Source: CAVYXK01 sp963708245 (GTDB lineage Bacteria; Pseudomonadota; Alphaproteobacteria; Acetobacterales; Acetobacteraceae). Taken from it: a stretch of DNA of 64,000 bases. The notes under the pieces were generated by a model. It saw only the letters and a program-made list of their open reading frames with translations, ran no database searches and was not told the DNA's origin. Shown here one piece after another: positions 43,843-57,038 of this stretch; positions within the stretch are counted from its first letter, which is position 1, and each line of letters starts with the position of its first letter. Both the position numbers and the translations under genes were made by a program. Location of the stretch: positions 992,001-1,056,000 of the forward strand of contig OY970201.1 of the NCBI GenBank assembly GCA_963708245.1. Direction: 5' to 3'.

Positions 43843-44603
43843 TTTTACGGCTGCGCTCCTCGGCAATGACCGATACCGGGCCAAGGCGCGGGCACAACGA
43901 GGATGCGTTCGTCGATCGGCCCGATCTTGGTATTTGGGCGGTGGCAGACGGGGCGGGCGGCCACCAGGCCGGCGAGGTCGCCTCCGGCATGATTGCTGAT
44001 ACGTTGGGGGCGATTGCGCCGGGACTCGGCGCGGCGGACGCGCTTGCCGAGATCCGCGCCCGGATTGATGCCGTGCACCGGACCCTGATCGAGGAAGCGG
44101 CGCGGCGCGGACCCGGGGTCGCGATCGCCTCCACCGTGGTGATCCTGTGCGTGCGCGCCGCGCATTACGCCTGTCTCTGGGCGGGCGACTCGCGCGCCTA
44201 TTGTCTGAGTGGCGGCGCGTTCTACCAAGTGACGCGCGATCATAGCCTGGTGCAGGAGTTGGTCGACGCCGGCGTTATCGGTGCGCATGAAACCGAAAGC
44301 CACCCGCAGGCCAATGTGATCACCCGCGCCGTGGGAGCTGGCGCGGCAGAGGCGTTCGTGCTGGACAAGGCAACGGACGTGCTTCGCCCGGGGGACCGGT
44401 TTCTGTTATGCAGCGACGGGCTGACCAAGACGATCTCTGAAGACGAGATCGCAGCGTTGCTCGGTAAGGCGGGGGAGGACGCCGCGCAGCGGCTGGTTGG
44501 AGCGGCGCTGGCACGGCAAGCGAGCGACAACGTCACCGCGGTGGTACTGGACGTGCTCGATGGCGGAGACGGTGGTCCCGATCAGGCGATCATCGAACCG
44601 TAG
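43839..44603 (+). CDS. pppA: PppA-like PP2C serine/threonine phosphatase
   Basis: 254 residues of the PP2C/PPM family. Metal-binding and catalytic motifs are in order: RRGHNEDAF, WAVADGAGGHQAGEVAS, WAGDSRAY, LLCSDGLTKTI and ASDNVTAVVLDVLD. In known T6SS clusters PppA reverses phosphorylation of the FHA protein by the kinase PpkA. TagH and TagF are here but no PpkA gene is visible. The start overlaps TagF; the last 22 bases overlap the 3' end of the convergent TauD-like gene. Confidence 0.88.
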   Translation: MILRLRSSAMTDTGPRRGHNEDAFVDRPDLGIWAVADGAGGHQAGEVASGMIADTLGAIAPGLGAADALAEIRARIDAVHRTLIEEAARRGPGVAIASTVVILCVRAAHYACLWAGDSRAYCLSGGAFYQVTRDHSLVQELVDAGVIGAHETESHPQANVITRAVGAGAAEAFVLDKATDVLRPGDRFLLCSDGLTKTISEDEIAALLGKAGEDAAQRLVGAALARQASDNVTAVVLDVLDGGDGGPDQAIIEP

Positions 44604-45463
44604 TCCAGCGTCGCCATCACCTGGAGGCGCCGCATATAGCGCGGCTCGTCAGGCATATAGTCGGCTACCGCGTTGTGGACGGTGCCGATATTGTCCCACA
44701 TTAGCACGTCGCCTTCGGTCCAATGATGGGCGTAGAGATACTCGGCGCGTTCCTGGTGACGGAACAGGAAGTCGAGGATCTCCCCGCTTTCGCGCTCCTC
44801 CATTCCATCGATCCACATCGTGTAGCCTGGATTGGCGTACAGCACGGTGCGCCCGGTGATGGGATGGCGACGAAACAGCGGCTGTGAGACGGGCGGTTTC
44901 TTGCGCCGCTGTTCCTCGTTCAACGGCTTGCGCGTCGATCCCGGGCGTGCGCGCATCATGTCCCAGAACTTGGCGAAGTCGTGCGTAGCAGTGCGGCCGG
45001 CCAGCCGGTGCTTCAGTTCGGCTGGCAAGTCGTCATAGGCGGCGTGCATATTGCGAAACTGCGTCTCGCCGAGTGGCTTGCCGTTCCGCTTAGGCACGCG
45101 TTCTGCATGCAGGATGTTGGCGAGCGCGATGTCGCGGCTGTACGACATGTCGGTATGCCAGCCCTGGCCGGCGTCATGCAGGCCGACCGGTTGGCCGGCT
45201 TCGTCCTTCATGTTCGACAGGATCATCACCTCGGGGAGGCCCTCGGCGTGGAACACGTTCGCGACATTGATCTCCAGTTCCCCGAAGCGACGGCCGAACG
45301 CGACGAAGGCGGCCATGTCGCAGGTCTGGCCGGGGAAGCAGAGTACGCCGTACGCGCCGAGCGCGCGCAGGATGGTGCGCACGTCCTGTTCTGACAGGGG
45401 ATGGGCGAGGTCGACGCCATCGACGCGAGTGCCGAGTGTCTCGCCGCTGGGAGTGATGTGCAT
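44582..45463 (-). CDS. TauD/TfdA-family Fe(II)/2-oxoglutarate dioxygenase
   Basis: 293 residues. The facial triad is visible as HxD in GWHTDMSY and the distal His in GTVHNAVADY, followed by the 2-oxoglutarate-binding Arg in RRLQVMATLD. These enzymes hydroxylate a substrate using O2 and 2-oxoglutarate; taurine, alkyl sulfates, phenoxyacetates and others are known, so the substrate is open. The ATG at 45463 follows GGAGAACGCC. It is housed after the T6SS genes on the opposite strand and overlaps the phosphatase tail by 22 bases. Confidence 0.87.
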   Translation of the reverse strand: MHITPSGETLGTRVDGVDLAHPLSEQDVRTILRALGAYGVLCFPGQTCDMAAFVAFGRRFGELEINVANVFHAEGLPEVMILSNMKDEAGQPVGLHDAGQGWHTDMSYSRDIALANILHAERVPKRNGKPLGETQFRNMHAAYDDLPAELKHRLAGRTATHDFAKFWDMMRARPGSTRKPLNEEQRRKKPPVSQPLFRRHPITGRTVLYANPGYTMWIDGMEERESGEILDFLFRHQERAEYLYAHHWTEGDVLMWDNIGTVHNAVADYMPDEPRYMRRLQVMATLDYGSMIA

Positions 45464-45603
45464 GGCGTTCTCCCTGGCCGGATTGGGGGGTCGCAGCATC
45501 TGAGCGCGAAATCGGGGGCGGGGGAAGTTCGGCGGGAATTCATCTCCCCGCTTGCGGGAGGCGTCGGTACGAGGAGCGTCGCGGGGCAGGGACTCGCGCC
45601 CGG

Positions 45604-45658
45604 CACCCTCACCCGGTTCGCTTGGCGAACCGACCTCTCCCGCAGCGCGGGAGAGGTG
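45604..45658. repeat. Bipartite hairpin repeat (copy 1)
   Basis: CCCTCACCC is followed by a first hairpin (GGTTCG-ctt-ggCGAACC) and a second one, CTCTCCCGC-agc-GCGGGAGAG. The same plan recurs at 61109-61165. A related fragment (CTCCCCGC-TT-GCGGGAG) lies at 45544-45560. This fills the space between the TauD-like and threonine-dehydratase genes and may also act as a terminator. Confidence 0.65.
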
Positions 45659-45666
45659 GATTGGAA

Positions 45667-46863
45667 TCAGATTCGCCGAACGACGTAACTATCCGCGAGC
45701 GACGCCATGATCTGCCGGGCGTGCTCGGGGTCGCGCGCCTCGACCATCACCTCAAGCTCAGCCGCTTGCACCAATTCGGCGGCGAACAGACGTTGATGCG
45801 AGACCTCGATAATATTGCCTCCGGATGCACCGATCCGTCCGGCAATGTCGGCCAGCACGCCGGGGCGGTCGGGGATCTGCATGTGCAGACGCAGCAGACG
45901 GCCATCGCGCAATAGATTGCGCAGAAGCACGTTCGACAGGATGCGCGCATCGATATTGCCGCCACAGATCGGAACGCCGACGCGGCAGCCGGCGAACCGA
46001 TCGGGATAGGCTAGCAACGCAGCCAAACCAGCGGCGCCGGCACCCTCTGCGACGGTCTTTGCGTCTTCAATCAACAGACCGATTGCCTGTTCGATCGCTC
46101 GCTCCGGCACCACCAGCACTTCGATGCCGAGGCGGCGAACGATGTCAAGCGGCAACTCGCCCGTGTCGCGCACCGCGATACCATCAGCAATCGTCGGGCC
46201 ACCGACCGAGACGGGCTCGCCGGCCAGGCGCTGCGCCATGGCCGCATATGCCTCCACCTCCACCCCAATGACCCTGATCCGCCAATTCAACCCTGTCGCC
46301 GCGATCGCACAGCCGGCCAGCAACCCCCCGCCACCGACCGGGAGCACCAGGGTGTCCAACTCCGGCGCCGTTTCGAGAAACTCTAGCGCCAGTGTCCCCT
46401 GGCCGGCGATGACGGCCGGATCGTTGTAAGGATGAACGAAGATGCGCTGTTCCTGTTCCGCCAGCATGACGGCGTGGTCCGCGGCGTCCGCCAGCGTCTC
46501 GCCGTACAACACCACCTTCGCCCCCCATCCCGCGGTGCGAGTTACTTTGGTCGCCGGCGTGAAGCCCGGCATGACGATCAACGCGTCGATCCCAAGCAGA
46601 TGCGCGTGCCGCGCGACAGCCTGCGCGTGGTTACCAGCCGACATGGCGATCACGCCGCGCGCTCGCTCCTCGGCAGACAGCAAAGCCAGCCGGTTCGCCG
46701 CGCCACGTTCTTTGAAAGCGCCGGTCGGCTGCAGATTGTCGAGTTTCAGCGTAATCTCGGCGCCGGTCACACGGGAAAGCGCATCGGCCGCCAATACCGG
46801 TGTGCGGACCACCTTATCGGCGATGCGCGTCGCCGCGGCCCGCACATCGGAAAGAGTGATCAC
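45667..46863 (-). CDS. ilvA: Threonine ammonia-lyase (threonine dehydratase) with ACT domain
   Basis: 398 residues from a GTG 7 bases after the GreA stop; the frame is open further upstream but that is antisense/other-frame GreA sequence. The PLP lysine lies in QPTGAFKERGAANRL, the phosphate-binding loop in PVGGGGLLAG, and the C-terminal ~80 residues form an ACT regulatory domain (RLHMQIPDRPGVLADIAGRI). It deaminates L-threonine to 2-oxobutanoate plus ammonia, for isoleucine synthesis or catabolism; the short single-ACT form resembles the catabolic-type (TdcB-like) enzymes as much as IlvA. Confidence 0.88.
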   Translation of the reverse strand: MITLSDVRAAATRIADKVVRTPVLAADALSRVTGAEITLKLDNLQPTGAFKERGAANRLALLSAEERARGVIAMSAGNHAQAVARHAHLLGIDALIVMPGFTPATKVTRTAGWGAKVVLYGETLADAADHAVMLAEQEQRIFVHPYNDPAVIAGQGTLALEFLETAPELDTLVLPVGGGGLLAGCAIAATGLNWRIRVIGVEVEAYAAMAQRLAGEPVSVGGPTIADGIAVRDTGELPLDIVRRLGIEVLVVPERAIEQAIGLLIEDAKTVAEGAGAAGLAALLAYPDRFAGCRVGVPICGGNIDARILSNVLLRNLLRDGRLLRLHMQIPDRPGVLADIAGRIGASGGNIIEVSHQRLFAAELVQAAELEVMVEARDPEHARQIMASLADSYVVRRI

Positions 46864-46870
46864 GCGCGGT

Positions 46871-47344
46871 TCAGGGGAACCTGACGTCGAGAATCTCGTA
46901 CGATCGATCGCCGCCCGGCGCCGGGACGGAAACCGCATCGCCGATCTTCTTGCCGATCAGCGCCTTGGCCAGCGGCGAGGATACAGAAAGCCGGCCGCGC
47001 TTGATGTCGGCCTCGTGCACGCCGACGATCTGGTAGCTCGCCTCCTTCTCGGTCTCTTCGTCCACAAGACGAACATGGGCGCCGAACTTCACATGGTCCC
47101 CCGATAGCATCGAGGGATCGATCACCTCGGCCGAGGCGATGATCTCCTCGAGCTCGGCAATGCGTCCTTCGATGAACGACTGGCGTTCGCGCGCGGCGTG
47201 GTATTCGGCGTTCTCGGACAGGTCGCCGTGGGTACGGGCCTCGGCGATCTGGCGAATGATGCCCGGGCGCTCGACGCTTTTGAGCTGCCGGAGTTCCTCT
47301 TCCAGCCGCTGCAAGCCGGGGGCGGTCATCGGGAACTTCTGCAC
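46871..47344 (-). CDS. greA: Transcription elongation factor GreA
   Basis: 157 residues, full length. The coiled-coil N-terminal domain carries the tip acidic residues in THGDLSENAEYHAARERQ; the C-terminal FKBP-like domain includes YQIVGVHEADIKRGRLSVSS and PLAKALIGKKIGD. GreA stimulates the cleavage activity of stalled RNA polymerase. It lies downstream of carB on the same strand, an arrangement typical of alphaproteobacteria, with an 86-base gap that contains a weak hairpin. Confidence 0.95.
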   Translation of the reverse strand: MQKFPMTAPGLQRLEEELRQLKSVERPGIIRQIAEARTHGDLSENAEYHAARERQSFIEGRIAELEEIIASAEVIDPSMLSGDHVKFGAHVRLVDEETEKEASYQIVGVHEADIKRGRLSVSSPLAKALIGKKIGDAVSVPAPGGDRSYEILDVRFP

Positions 47345-47400
47345 TGCGTGGTCCTTCGGTGGTCAAGACGTTAGGTTGGCGCGAAAAGACGGCCGATGCG

Positions 47401-47416
47401 CCGGGCCGGTGCCCGG
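47401..47416 (-). terminator. Weak hairpin between carB and greA
   Basis: CCGGGC (47401-47406) pairs with GCCCGG (47411-47416), followed on the minus strand a short way on by GTCTTTTCG. It could attenuate carB transcription before greA; evidence is slight. Confidence 0.3.
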
Positions 47417-47430
47417 TCGCTTCGGCTGCC

Positions 47431-50673
<3,243 letters not shown>

Positions 50674-50770
50674 TTCTAGAAACGTGAGCTCATCTCGGGT
50701 GTTGCCAAAGAGGACGTTGATAATCCATTTTCAATCGACCTCGGGAAGCCAGCCTTGTGACAGGCAAGGT

Positions 50771-50995
50771 TCATGTCGGCCAAAAGAAACTTTCCTTGGG
50801 CGTCAACTCGTAGAGCCTCTCGCCGATCGTTTCCGTATCGAGCTTGGTTTCAGGGCTAAGCACCACTGCAAGATGTCGCGTACGAGCAACCAACCCCCAC
50901 AAGGATGTACGGAATCGGGTAGCTTGCCAGCGGCTAATGATTTCGCGAGCCGTCCGCAGACCGGCGCGGGCCGCAGCGGGGTCAAGCCCGGCCAT
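50771..50995 (-). CDS. Small ORF (74 aa) between carA and carB
   Basis: The ATG at 50995 overlaps the stop of the preceding 81-aa ORF. The product (MAGLDPAAARAGLRTAREII, SRWQATRFRTSLWGLVART, ending in ELTPKESFFWPT) is basic and amphipathic, with no family I recognise. Its position in a tight run carA-orf81-orf74-carB suggests translation in the operon. It could alternatively be a displaced part of the previous gene after a frameshift, because its N-terminal phrase would continue naturally from there. Confidence 0.45.
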   Translation of the reverse strand: MAGLDPAAARAGLRTAREIISRWQATRFRTSLWGLVARTRHLAVVLSPETKLDTETIGERLYELTPKESFFWPT

Positions 50996-51227
50996 CCACG
51001 ACCTCCACCAGCTCAAGTTGCCAGACACACTGAAGGCATCCAGGCGAAAGGCGAACAGGGTCACGCAACAGGCGATCGCGAACGCAGTCCGCGACTGCCT
51101 GGGCGAGCTCGGCATCAGTGAAATGGAAGCCGCTCAGTGTTCGGATTTGTGCTAACCCCTCTTCCGAGGTGTCAGCCCGCAGCCCAATTCGTGCGGCCGC
51201 CAGCACAGCCTCACGCGCATCGGTCAC
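50982..51227 (-). CDS. Small ORF (81 aa) overlapping the carA stop
   Basis: A GTG at 51227 overlaps the carA stop by the 4-base GTGA arrangement that marks translational coupling. The product reads TDAREAVLAAARIGLRADTS, EEGLAQIRTLSGFHFTDAEL, AQAVADCVRDRLLRDPVRLS, ending in VWQLELVEVVDGRA: a mixed alpha/beta composition with normal codon use for this genome. No domain recognised. The RDRLLRDPVRL phrase followed by LQC-W-LEL may belong to a small conserved family. Not explained by any known carAB component. Confidence 0.55.
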   Translation of the reverse strand: MTDAREAVLAAARIGLRADTSEEGLAQIRTLSGFHFTDAELAQAVADCVRDRLLRDPVRLSPGCLQCVWQLELVEVVDGRA

Positions 51228-52609
51228 CTTCGGCAGCCCTCCATCATCCCGACGAAACGCTCGAACAGATAGAAGCTGTCGCGCGGCCCCGGACTCGCCT
51301 CCGGATGATATTGTACGCTGAACGCCGGCATGTCCTCGCAGGCCAACCCCTCGTTCGAACCGTCGAACAGGCTGACGTGCGTCACCTTCGCGCTTGCCGG
51401 CAGCGTCTCGGGATCGACCGCGAAGCCGTGGTTCTGGCTGGTGATCTCCACCCGCCCGCTCACCAGATCCCTCACCGGCTGGTTGGCACCGCGATGCCCG
51501 CGCTCCAGTTTGAACGTCTTCGCCCCCAGGGCTAACGCTAGCAACTGATGCCCCAGGCAGATGCCGAACAGAGGCACGCCTGCCTTCAGAACGCCGCGAA
51601 TCGCGGGTACCGCGTACTCCGCCGTGGCTGCCGGATCGCCCGGCCCATTGGAGAGAAACACACCATCCGGCGCATGGTGCAGGATGTCCTCGGCGGTCGC
51701 AGTGGCCGGGACCACAGTGATCCGACAACCGACCGATGCCAGGCAGCGCAGGATGTTGCGTTTCGCCCCGTAATCCACCGCCACGACATGGAACCGCGGC
51801 GCCGTCTGCCGTCCGGTGCCCTCCGGCCAAGTCCAGCGCGTCTCGTCCCAGGCGTAGGTCTGCCGGCACGATACCTCCTTGGCCAGGTCCATCCCCTCCA
51901 GCCCGGGCCAAGCTGCCGCGCGCGCCTGCAAGGCCGCGGTGTCGAACCGCCGGTCCGCCGGATAGGCCAGGACACCATTCGGCGCGCCCCCGTCGCGGAT
52001 CCGCACCGTCAGGGCCCGCGTGTCCACCCCGGAGATCCCGGCCACCCCGCGCACCCGAAGCCATGCGTCGAGATGCTGCGCCGCGCGCCAGTTGGACGGC
52101 TCGGTGACGTCCTGCTTCACCACAAGGCCGCGCGCGGCAATGGTGGTTGCCTCGATGTCCTCGGCATTGGTGCCGACATTGCCAATGTGTGGAAAGGTGA
52201 AGGTGATGATCTGACCGGCATAGGAGGGGTCGGTGAGCGTCTCCTGGTAACCGGTCATGCCGGTGTTGAAGCAGACCTCGCCTACCGGGGCGGGATCGGT
52301 CGTGTGAGCCCCTAATCCGCGCCCCCAGAATACCGTCCCGTCGGCCAGCACGAGAGCAGCCGTCGCCCCATCCGGAACTTCGTCGACCATCTCGTGTACG
52401 GACGCGCCTGTCTTGAGCAGGATACTGGACGCGCCGGACAGGTCCGACAGGTCCAGCCCGGTGGCCAAGATGACAGCCTGCCAATGGCGAGAGGGGATGG
52501 CACGCGCTTGGCGCCACTTGCGCACCGCCTCCGTGCTGACGCCGGTCAGCCGCGCCGCGGCCTCAGCCCCGCCCAGCCGCTCGATCACTTGATCGATGTT
52601 TGCCGCCAC
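51224..52609 (-). CDS. carA: Carbamoyl-phosphate synthase small subunit with N-terminal helix-turn-helix extension
   Basis: 461 residues from the GTG at 52609 (an in-frame GTG at 52654 is possible). The CarA body begins near residue 85 (ATAALVLADGTVFWGRGLGA) and ends with the class I amidotransferase domain: the nucleophile is in FGICLGHQ, and His and Glu are in QYHPEASPGPRDS. It releases ammonia from glutamine for CarB. Residues 1-60 are extra: ANIDQVIERLGGAEAAARLT, GVSTEAVRKWRQARAIPSRH form a Cro/YdaS-like helix-turn-helix. I recall such an extension ('carph-isopro') being named in databases, but cannot check it. It may allow DNA or protein contacts, perhaps autoregulation. Confidence 0.92.
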   Translation of the reverse strand: MAANIDQVIERLGGAEAAARLTGVSTEAVRKWRQARAIPSRHWQAVILATGLDLSDLSGASSILLKTGASVHEMVDEVPDGATAALVLADGTVFWGRGLGAHTTDPAPVGEVCFNTGMTGYQETLTDPSYAGQIITFTFPHIGNVGTNAEDIEATTIAARGLVVKQDVTEPSNWRAAQHLDAWLRVRGVAGISGVDTRALTVRIRDGGAPNGVLAYPADRRFDTAALQARAAAWPGLEGMDLAKEVSCRQTYAWDETRWTWPEGTGRQTAPRFHVVAVDYGAKRNILRCLASVGCRITVVPATATAEDILHHAPDGVFLSNGPGDPAATAEYAVPAIRGVLKAGVPLFGICLGHQLLALALGAKTFKLERGHRGANQPVRDLVSGRVEITSQNHGFAVDPETLPASAKVTHVSLFDGSNEGLACEDMPAFSVQYHPEASPGPRDSFYLFERFVGMMEGCRR

Positions 52610-52698
52610 GGCATGACAACTAGCGGAAGAAATTTCCCACGGCAAGCAAGCCACTCAGAACCGGAAATTTTGTCCGGGGCGCACACGACACATAACCG

Positions 52699-52705
52699 TA
52701 TTATA
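52699..52705. promoter_or_regulatory. Overlapping -10-like boxes between carA and yqeY
   Basis: TATTAT (52699-52704, plus strand) and TATAAT (52705-52700, minus strand) overlap in the divergent gap. Neither has a clear -35 at the right spacing. If real, the two operons would compete for RNA polymerase. Confidence 0.25.
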
Positions 52706-52735
52706 GAGGGGACAATCATCGGGGGCTGACGCGCC

Positions 52736-53194
52736 ATGGGTCTGAGAGAGCAGTTCACCGAACGCCTCAAGACCGCGATGAAGGCGGGGGATGCCATTGG
52801 CACTTCAACGATGCGGATGATCCTGGCCCGGCTCAAGGACGTCGATATAGCGGCGCGCCCCAAGGGGATCGACAAAGTGCCGGACGAGGAGGTGCTTGCC
52901 GCCTTGCGCGGGATGCTGAAGCAGCGCCGCGAATCCGCGGACCTCTATCGCCAGGGCGGCCGCCCCGACCTGGTGGCCAAGGAGGAGGCCGAGATCGCCG
53001 TGATCGAAAGCTTTCTGCCCCAGCAGATGGACGACGCAGCGATGCAGCGTGCTGTTGCCGACTCGATCACGGAGACTGGTGCGGCCGGGATAAAGGATAT
53101 GGGCAAGGTGATGGCGGCGCTGCGGGCGCGGCACGGCGCCACGCTGGACATGGCGAAGGTCGGGCCTATCGTACGGGCGAAGCTGGCCAGCTGA
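52736..53194 (+). CDS. GatB/YqeY-domain protein
   Basis: 152 residues of the YqeY family (MGLREQFTERLKTAMKAGDA, MRMILARLKDVDIAARPKG, EEAEIAVIESFLPQQMDDAA, GIKDMGKVMAALRARHGATL). The fold equals the C-terminal domain of GatB, thought to bind tRNA; its own role is unproven. It overlaps the dnaG start by one base, and the yqeY-dnaG-rpoD order facing carA is typical of alphaproteobacteria. Confidence 0.93.
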   Translation: MGLREQFTERLKTAMKAGDAIGTSTMRMILARLKDVDIAARPKGIDKVPDEEVLAALRGMLKQRRESADLYRQGGRPDLVAKEEAEIAVIESFLPQQMDDAAMQRAVADSITETGAAGIKDMGKVMAALRARHGATLDMAKVGPIVRAKLAS

Positions 53195-54987
53195 TGGCCC
53201 TCCCCGGCGGCTTCCTCGACGAATTGCGGGCGCGCACGCCGCTCGCCCCGCTGATCGGCCGGCGAGTGAAGCTGGAGCGCGCCGGCCGCCAATGGAAGGC
53301 CTGCTGCCCATTCCACGGCGAGAAGACGCCAAGCTTCCATATCTGGGACGATCATTACCATTGCTTCGGTTGTGGCGCGCACGGCGACGCGGTCACCTTC
53401 GTCATGCAGACGGAGGGCGCCGGGTTCATGGAGGCGGTTACCCGCCTGGCTGTCGAGGCGGGGCTGGAAGTGCCGCCCCTCTCCCCTGCCCTGGCCGAAG
53501 CAGAGCGACGCCGCCACACCCTGGCCGGCGTGCTCGAGATGGCGGCGGCGAGCTTCCAGCGCCGTCTTCTGCTACCGGAAGGCCGCGCCGCGCTCGATTA
53601 CCTTCGCGGGCGCGGTCTGTCCGAGGAGACGATACGCCGCTTCGGACTCGGCTGGTCCGGTGAGGGGCGCGGCGCCTTGGCGGCTGATCTCGGACGAGAG
53701 GGGATCGGGACCGACCTGCTGGTCGAGGCCGGGCTTATGCGCGCCGACGCGGAAACCGGACGCATCTATGACCTGTTCTACAACCGCGTGATGTTTCCGA
53801 TCCGTGATCGGCGGGGCGTGGTCATCAGCTTCGGCGGACGCATCCTGGGCGATGGCCAGCCGAAATACGTAAACGGACCGGAGACGGCGTTGTTCGCCAA
53901 GCGCCGCAGCCTCTACGGGCTCGATCTGGCGCGCGAGGCGGTGCGGGCACCGGGAGGCAGGGCAGAGATCGTGGTCGTCGAAGGCTATATGGACGTAATC
54001 GCGCTGCACCAGGCCGGGTTCAGCGGCGCGGTCGCGCCGCTAGGCACGGCCTTGACCGAGGACCAGCTTGCCGAGCTGTGGCGGCTCTCGCCGGTACCTG
54101 TGCTGTGCTTCGACGGCGATGCGGCGGGTCGGCGCGCGGCTGCGCGGACCACCGACCTCGCCTTGCCGCTGCTTGCCCCCGACCGCACGCTCCGGCTAGC
54201 GACGCTGCCGGAGAACGAGGATCCCGACACACTGGTGCGGCGTCGCGGACCGGCCAGTCTCCAGACGGTGATTACCGCGGCCAAGTCGATGGCCGAAGCG
54301 CTGTTCGACCTGATCCGCGATGGTACTGGCGACAAGAGCGCCGAACAGCGGGCGCTGCTGCGCCATCGCCTGGAGGGCGCAGCTCGGCGTATTCCGGACA
54401 GGGCGCTCTCTGACGAATACTGGCAGGCGTTCCGCAAGCGCTTGTTCCCCGATCGTCGTGAGCGGCATCGCCCCGTTTCGGCACGCGCCTTACCTCGTCC
54501 GCAACCAAGTGAGGCCGCCGCCGATCGGGAGCGCGCTCGTATCCTGACCGCAGTCTTGGTGCGCCACCCAAGCCTCATTCCTGATCTTGGGCATCACTTC
54601 GCCGCCGTCGAACTGCCGCCGTTCTGCGACCGGCTGCGAAAAGCGTTGTTACAGTGGGCGGATCGCGCCGACGCGCTTGACTCGCAGGGGTTGATCGACC
54701 ACCTCACAGCTTCTGGATTGGCGGCCGATGTGGCGCAAGTTCTGGCAGCGGTGCCGTTGCCGTTGCCGAGCTGTGCGTCGGCCGAAGCGACGCCTGGGGA
54801 CGCCGAGGAACATTGGTGGAGCTACTTCAGGTCGACGCGCCGCGGCCCGCTGGAACAGGACGTTGTGGCGGCCCAGCGCAACTTTCAGGCGCGCCCCAAT
54901 CAGGACACCGAACGCCGGCTGATTGCCCTCAGGACCGACCTCGTATCCATCCAGTGCGGGGAAGAACAGCGCGAGGCCGAGGCCTGA
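53194..54987 (+). CDS. dnaG: DNA primase DnaG
   Basis: 597 residues, full length. The N-terminal CHC2 zinc ribbon is intact (CCPFHGEKTPSFH, HCFGCGAHGDAVTF). The TOPRIM catalytic part carries VVVEGYMDVIALHQAG and LCFDGDAAGRRAA with the acidic metal ligands. The C-terminal helicase-binding part (residues ~420-597) is less conserved. It lays RNA primers at the replication fork by contact with DnaB. Second gene of yqeY-dnaG-rpoD; ATG directly overlaps the yqeY stop. Confidence 0.96.
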   Translation: MALPGGFLDELRARTPLAPLIGRRVKLERAGRQWKACCPFHGEKTPSFHIWDDHYHCFGCGAHGDAVTFVMQTEGAGFMEAVTRLAVEAGLEVPPLSPALAEAERRRHTLAGVLEMAAASFQRRLLLPEGRAALDYLRGRGLSEETIRRFGLGWSGEGRGALAADLGREGIGTDLLVEAGLMRADAETGRIYDLFYNRVMFPIRDRRGVVISFGGRILGDGQPKYVNGPETALFAKRRSLYGLDLAREAVRAPGGRAEIVVVEGYMDVIALHQAGFSGAVAPLGTALTEDQLAELWRLSPVPVLCFDGDAAGRRAAARTTDLALPLLAPDRTLRLATLPENEDPDTLVRRRGPASLQTVITAAKSMAEALFDLIRDGTGDKSAEQRALLRHRLEGAARRIPDRALSDEYWQAFRKRLFPDRRERHRPVSARALPRPQPSEAAADRERARILTAVLVRHPSLIPDLGHHFAAVELPPFCDRLRKALLQWADRADALDSQGLIDHLTASGLAADVAQVLAAVPLPLPSCASAEATPGDAEEHWWSYFRSTRRGPLEQDVVAAQRNFQARPNQDTERRLIALRTDLVSIQCGEEQREAEA

Positions 54988-55032
54988 GTCGCCGAAGCCC
55001 GATGTGATGACGTTTGTCGGAGTGCTTTAGAA

Positions 55033-56988
<1,956 letters not shown>

Positions 56989-57038
56989 TGGCGAATGTTA
57001 GCGCAGCTTGGCCACTGTCGCCATCGGCATAAGCCGTC

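Noticed and set aside
50982..52517. 511-residue open frame on the minus strand
   Set aside because: Most of it is a frame-shifted shadow of CarA. Only its last 81 codons, after the CarA stop, look like a real coding region, and these are reported as a small ORF.
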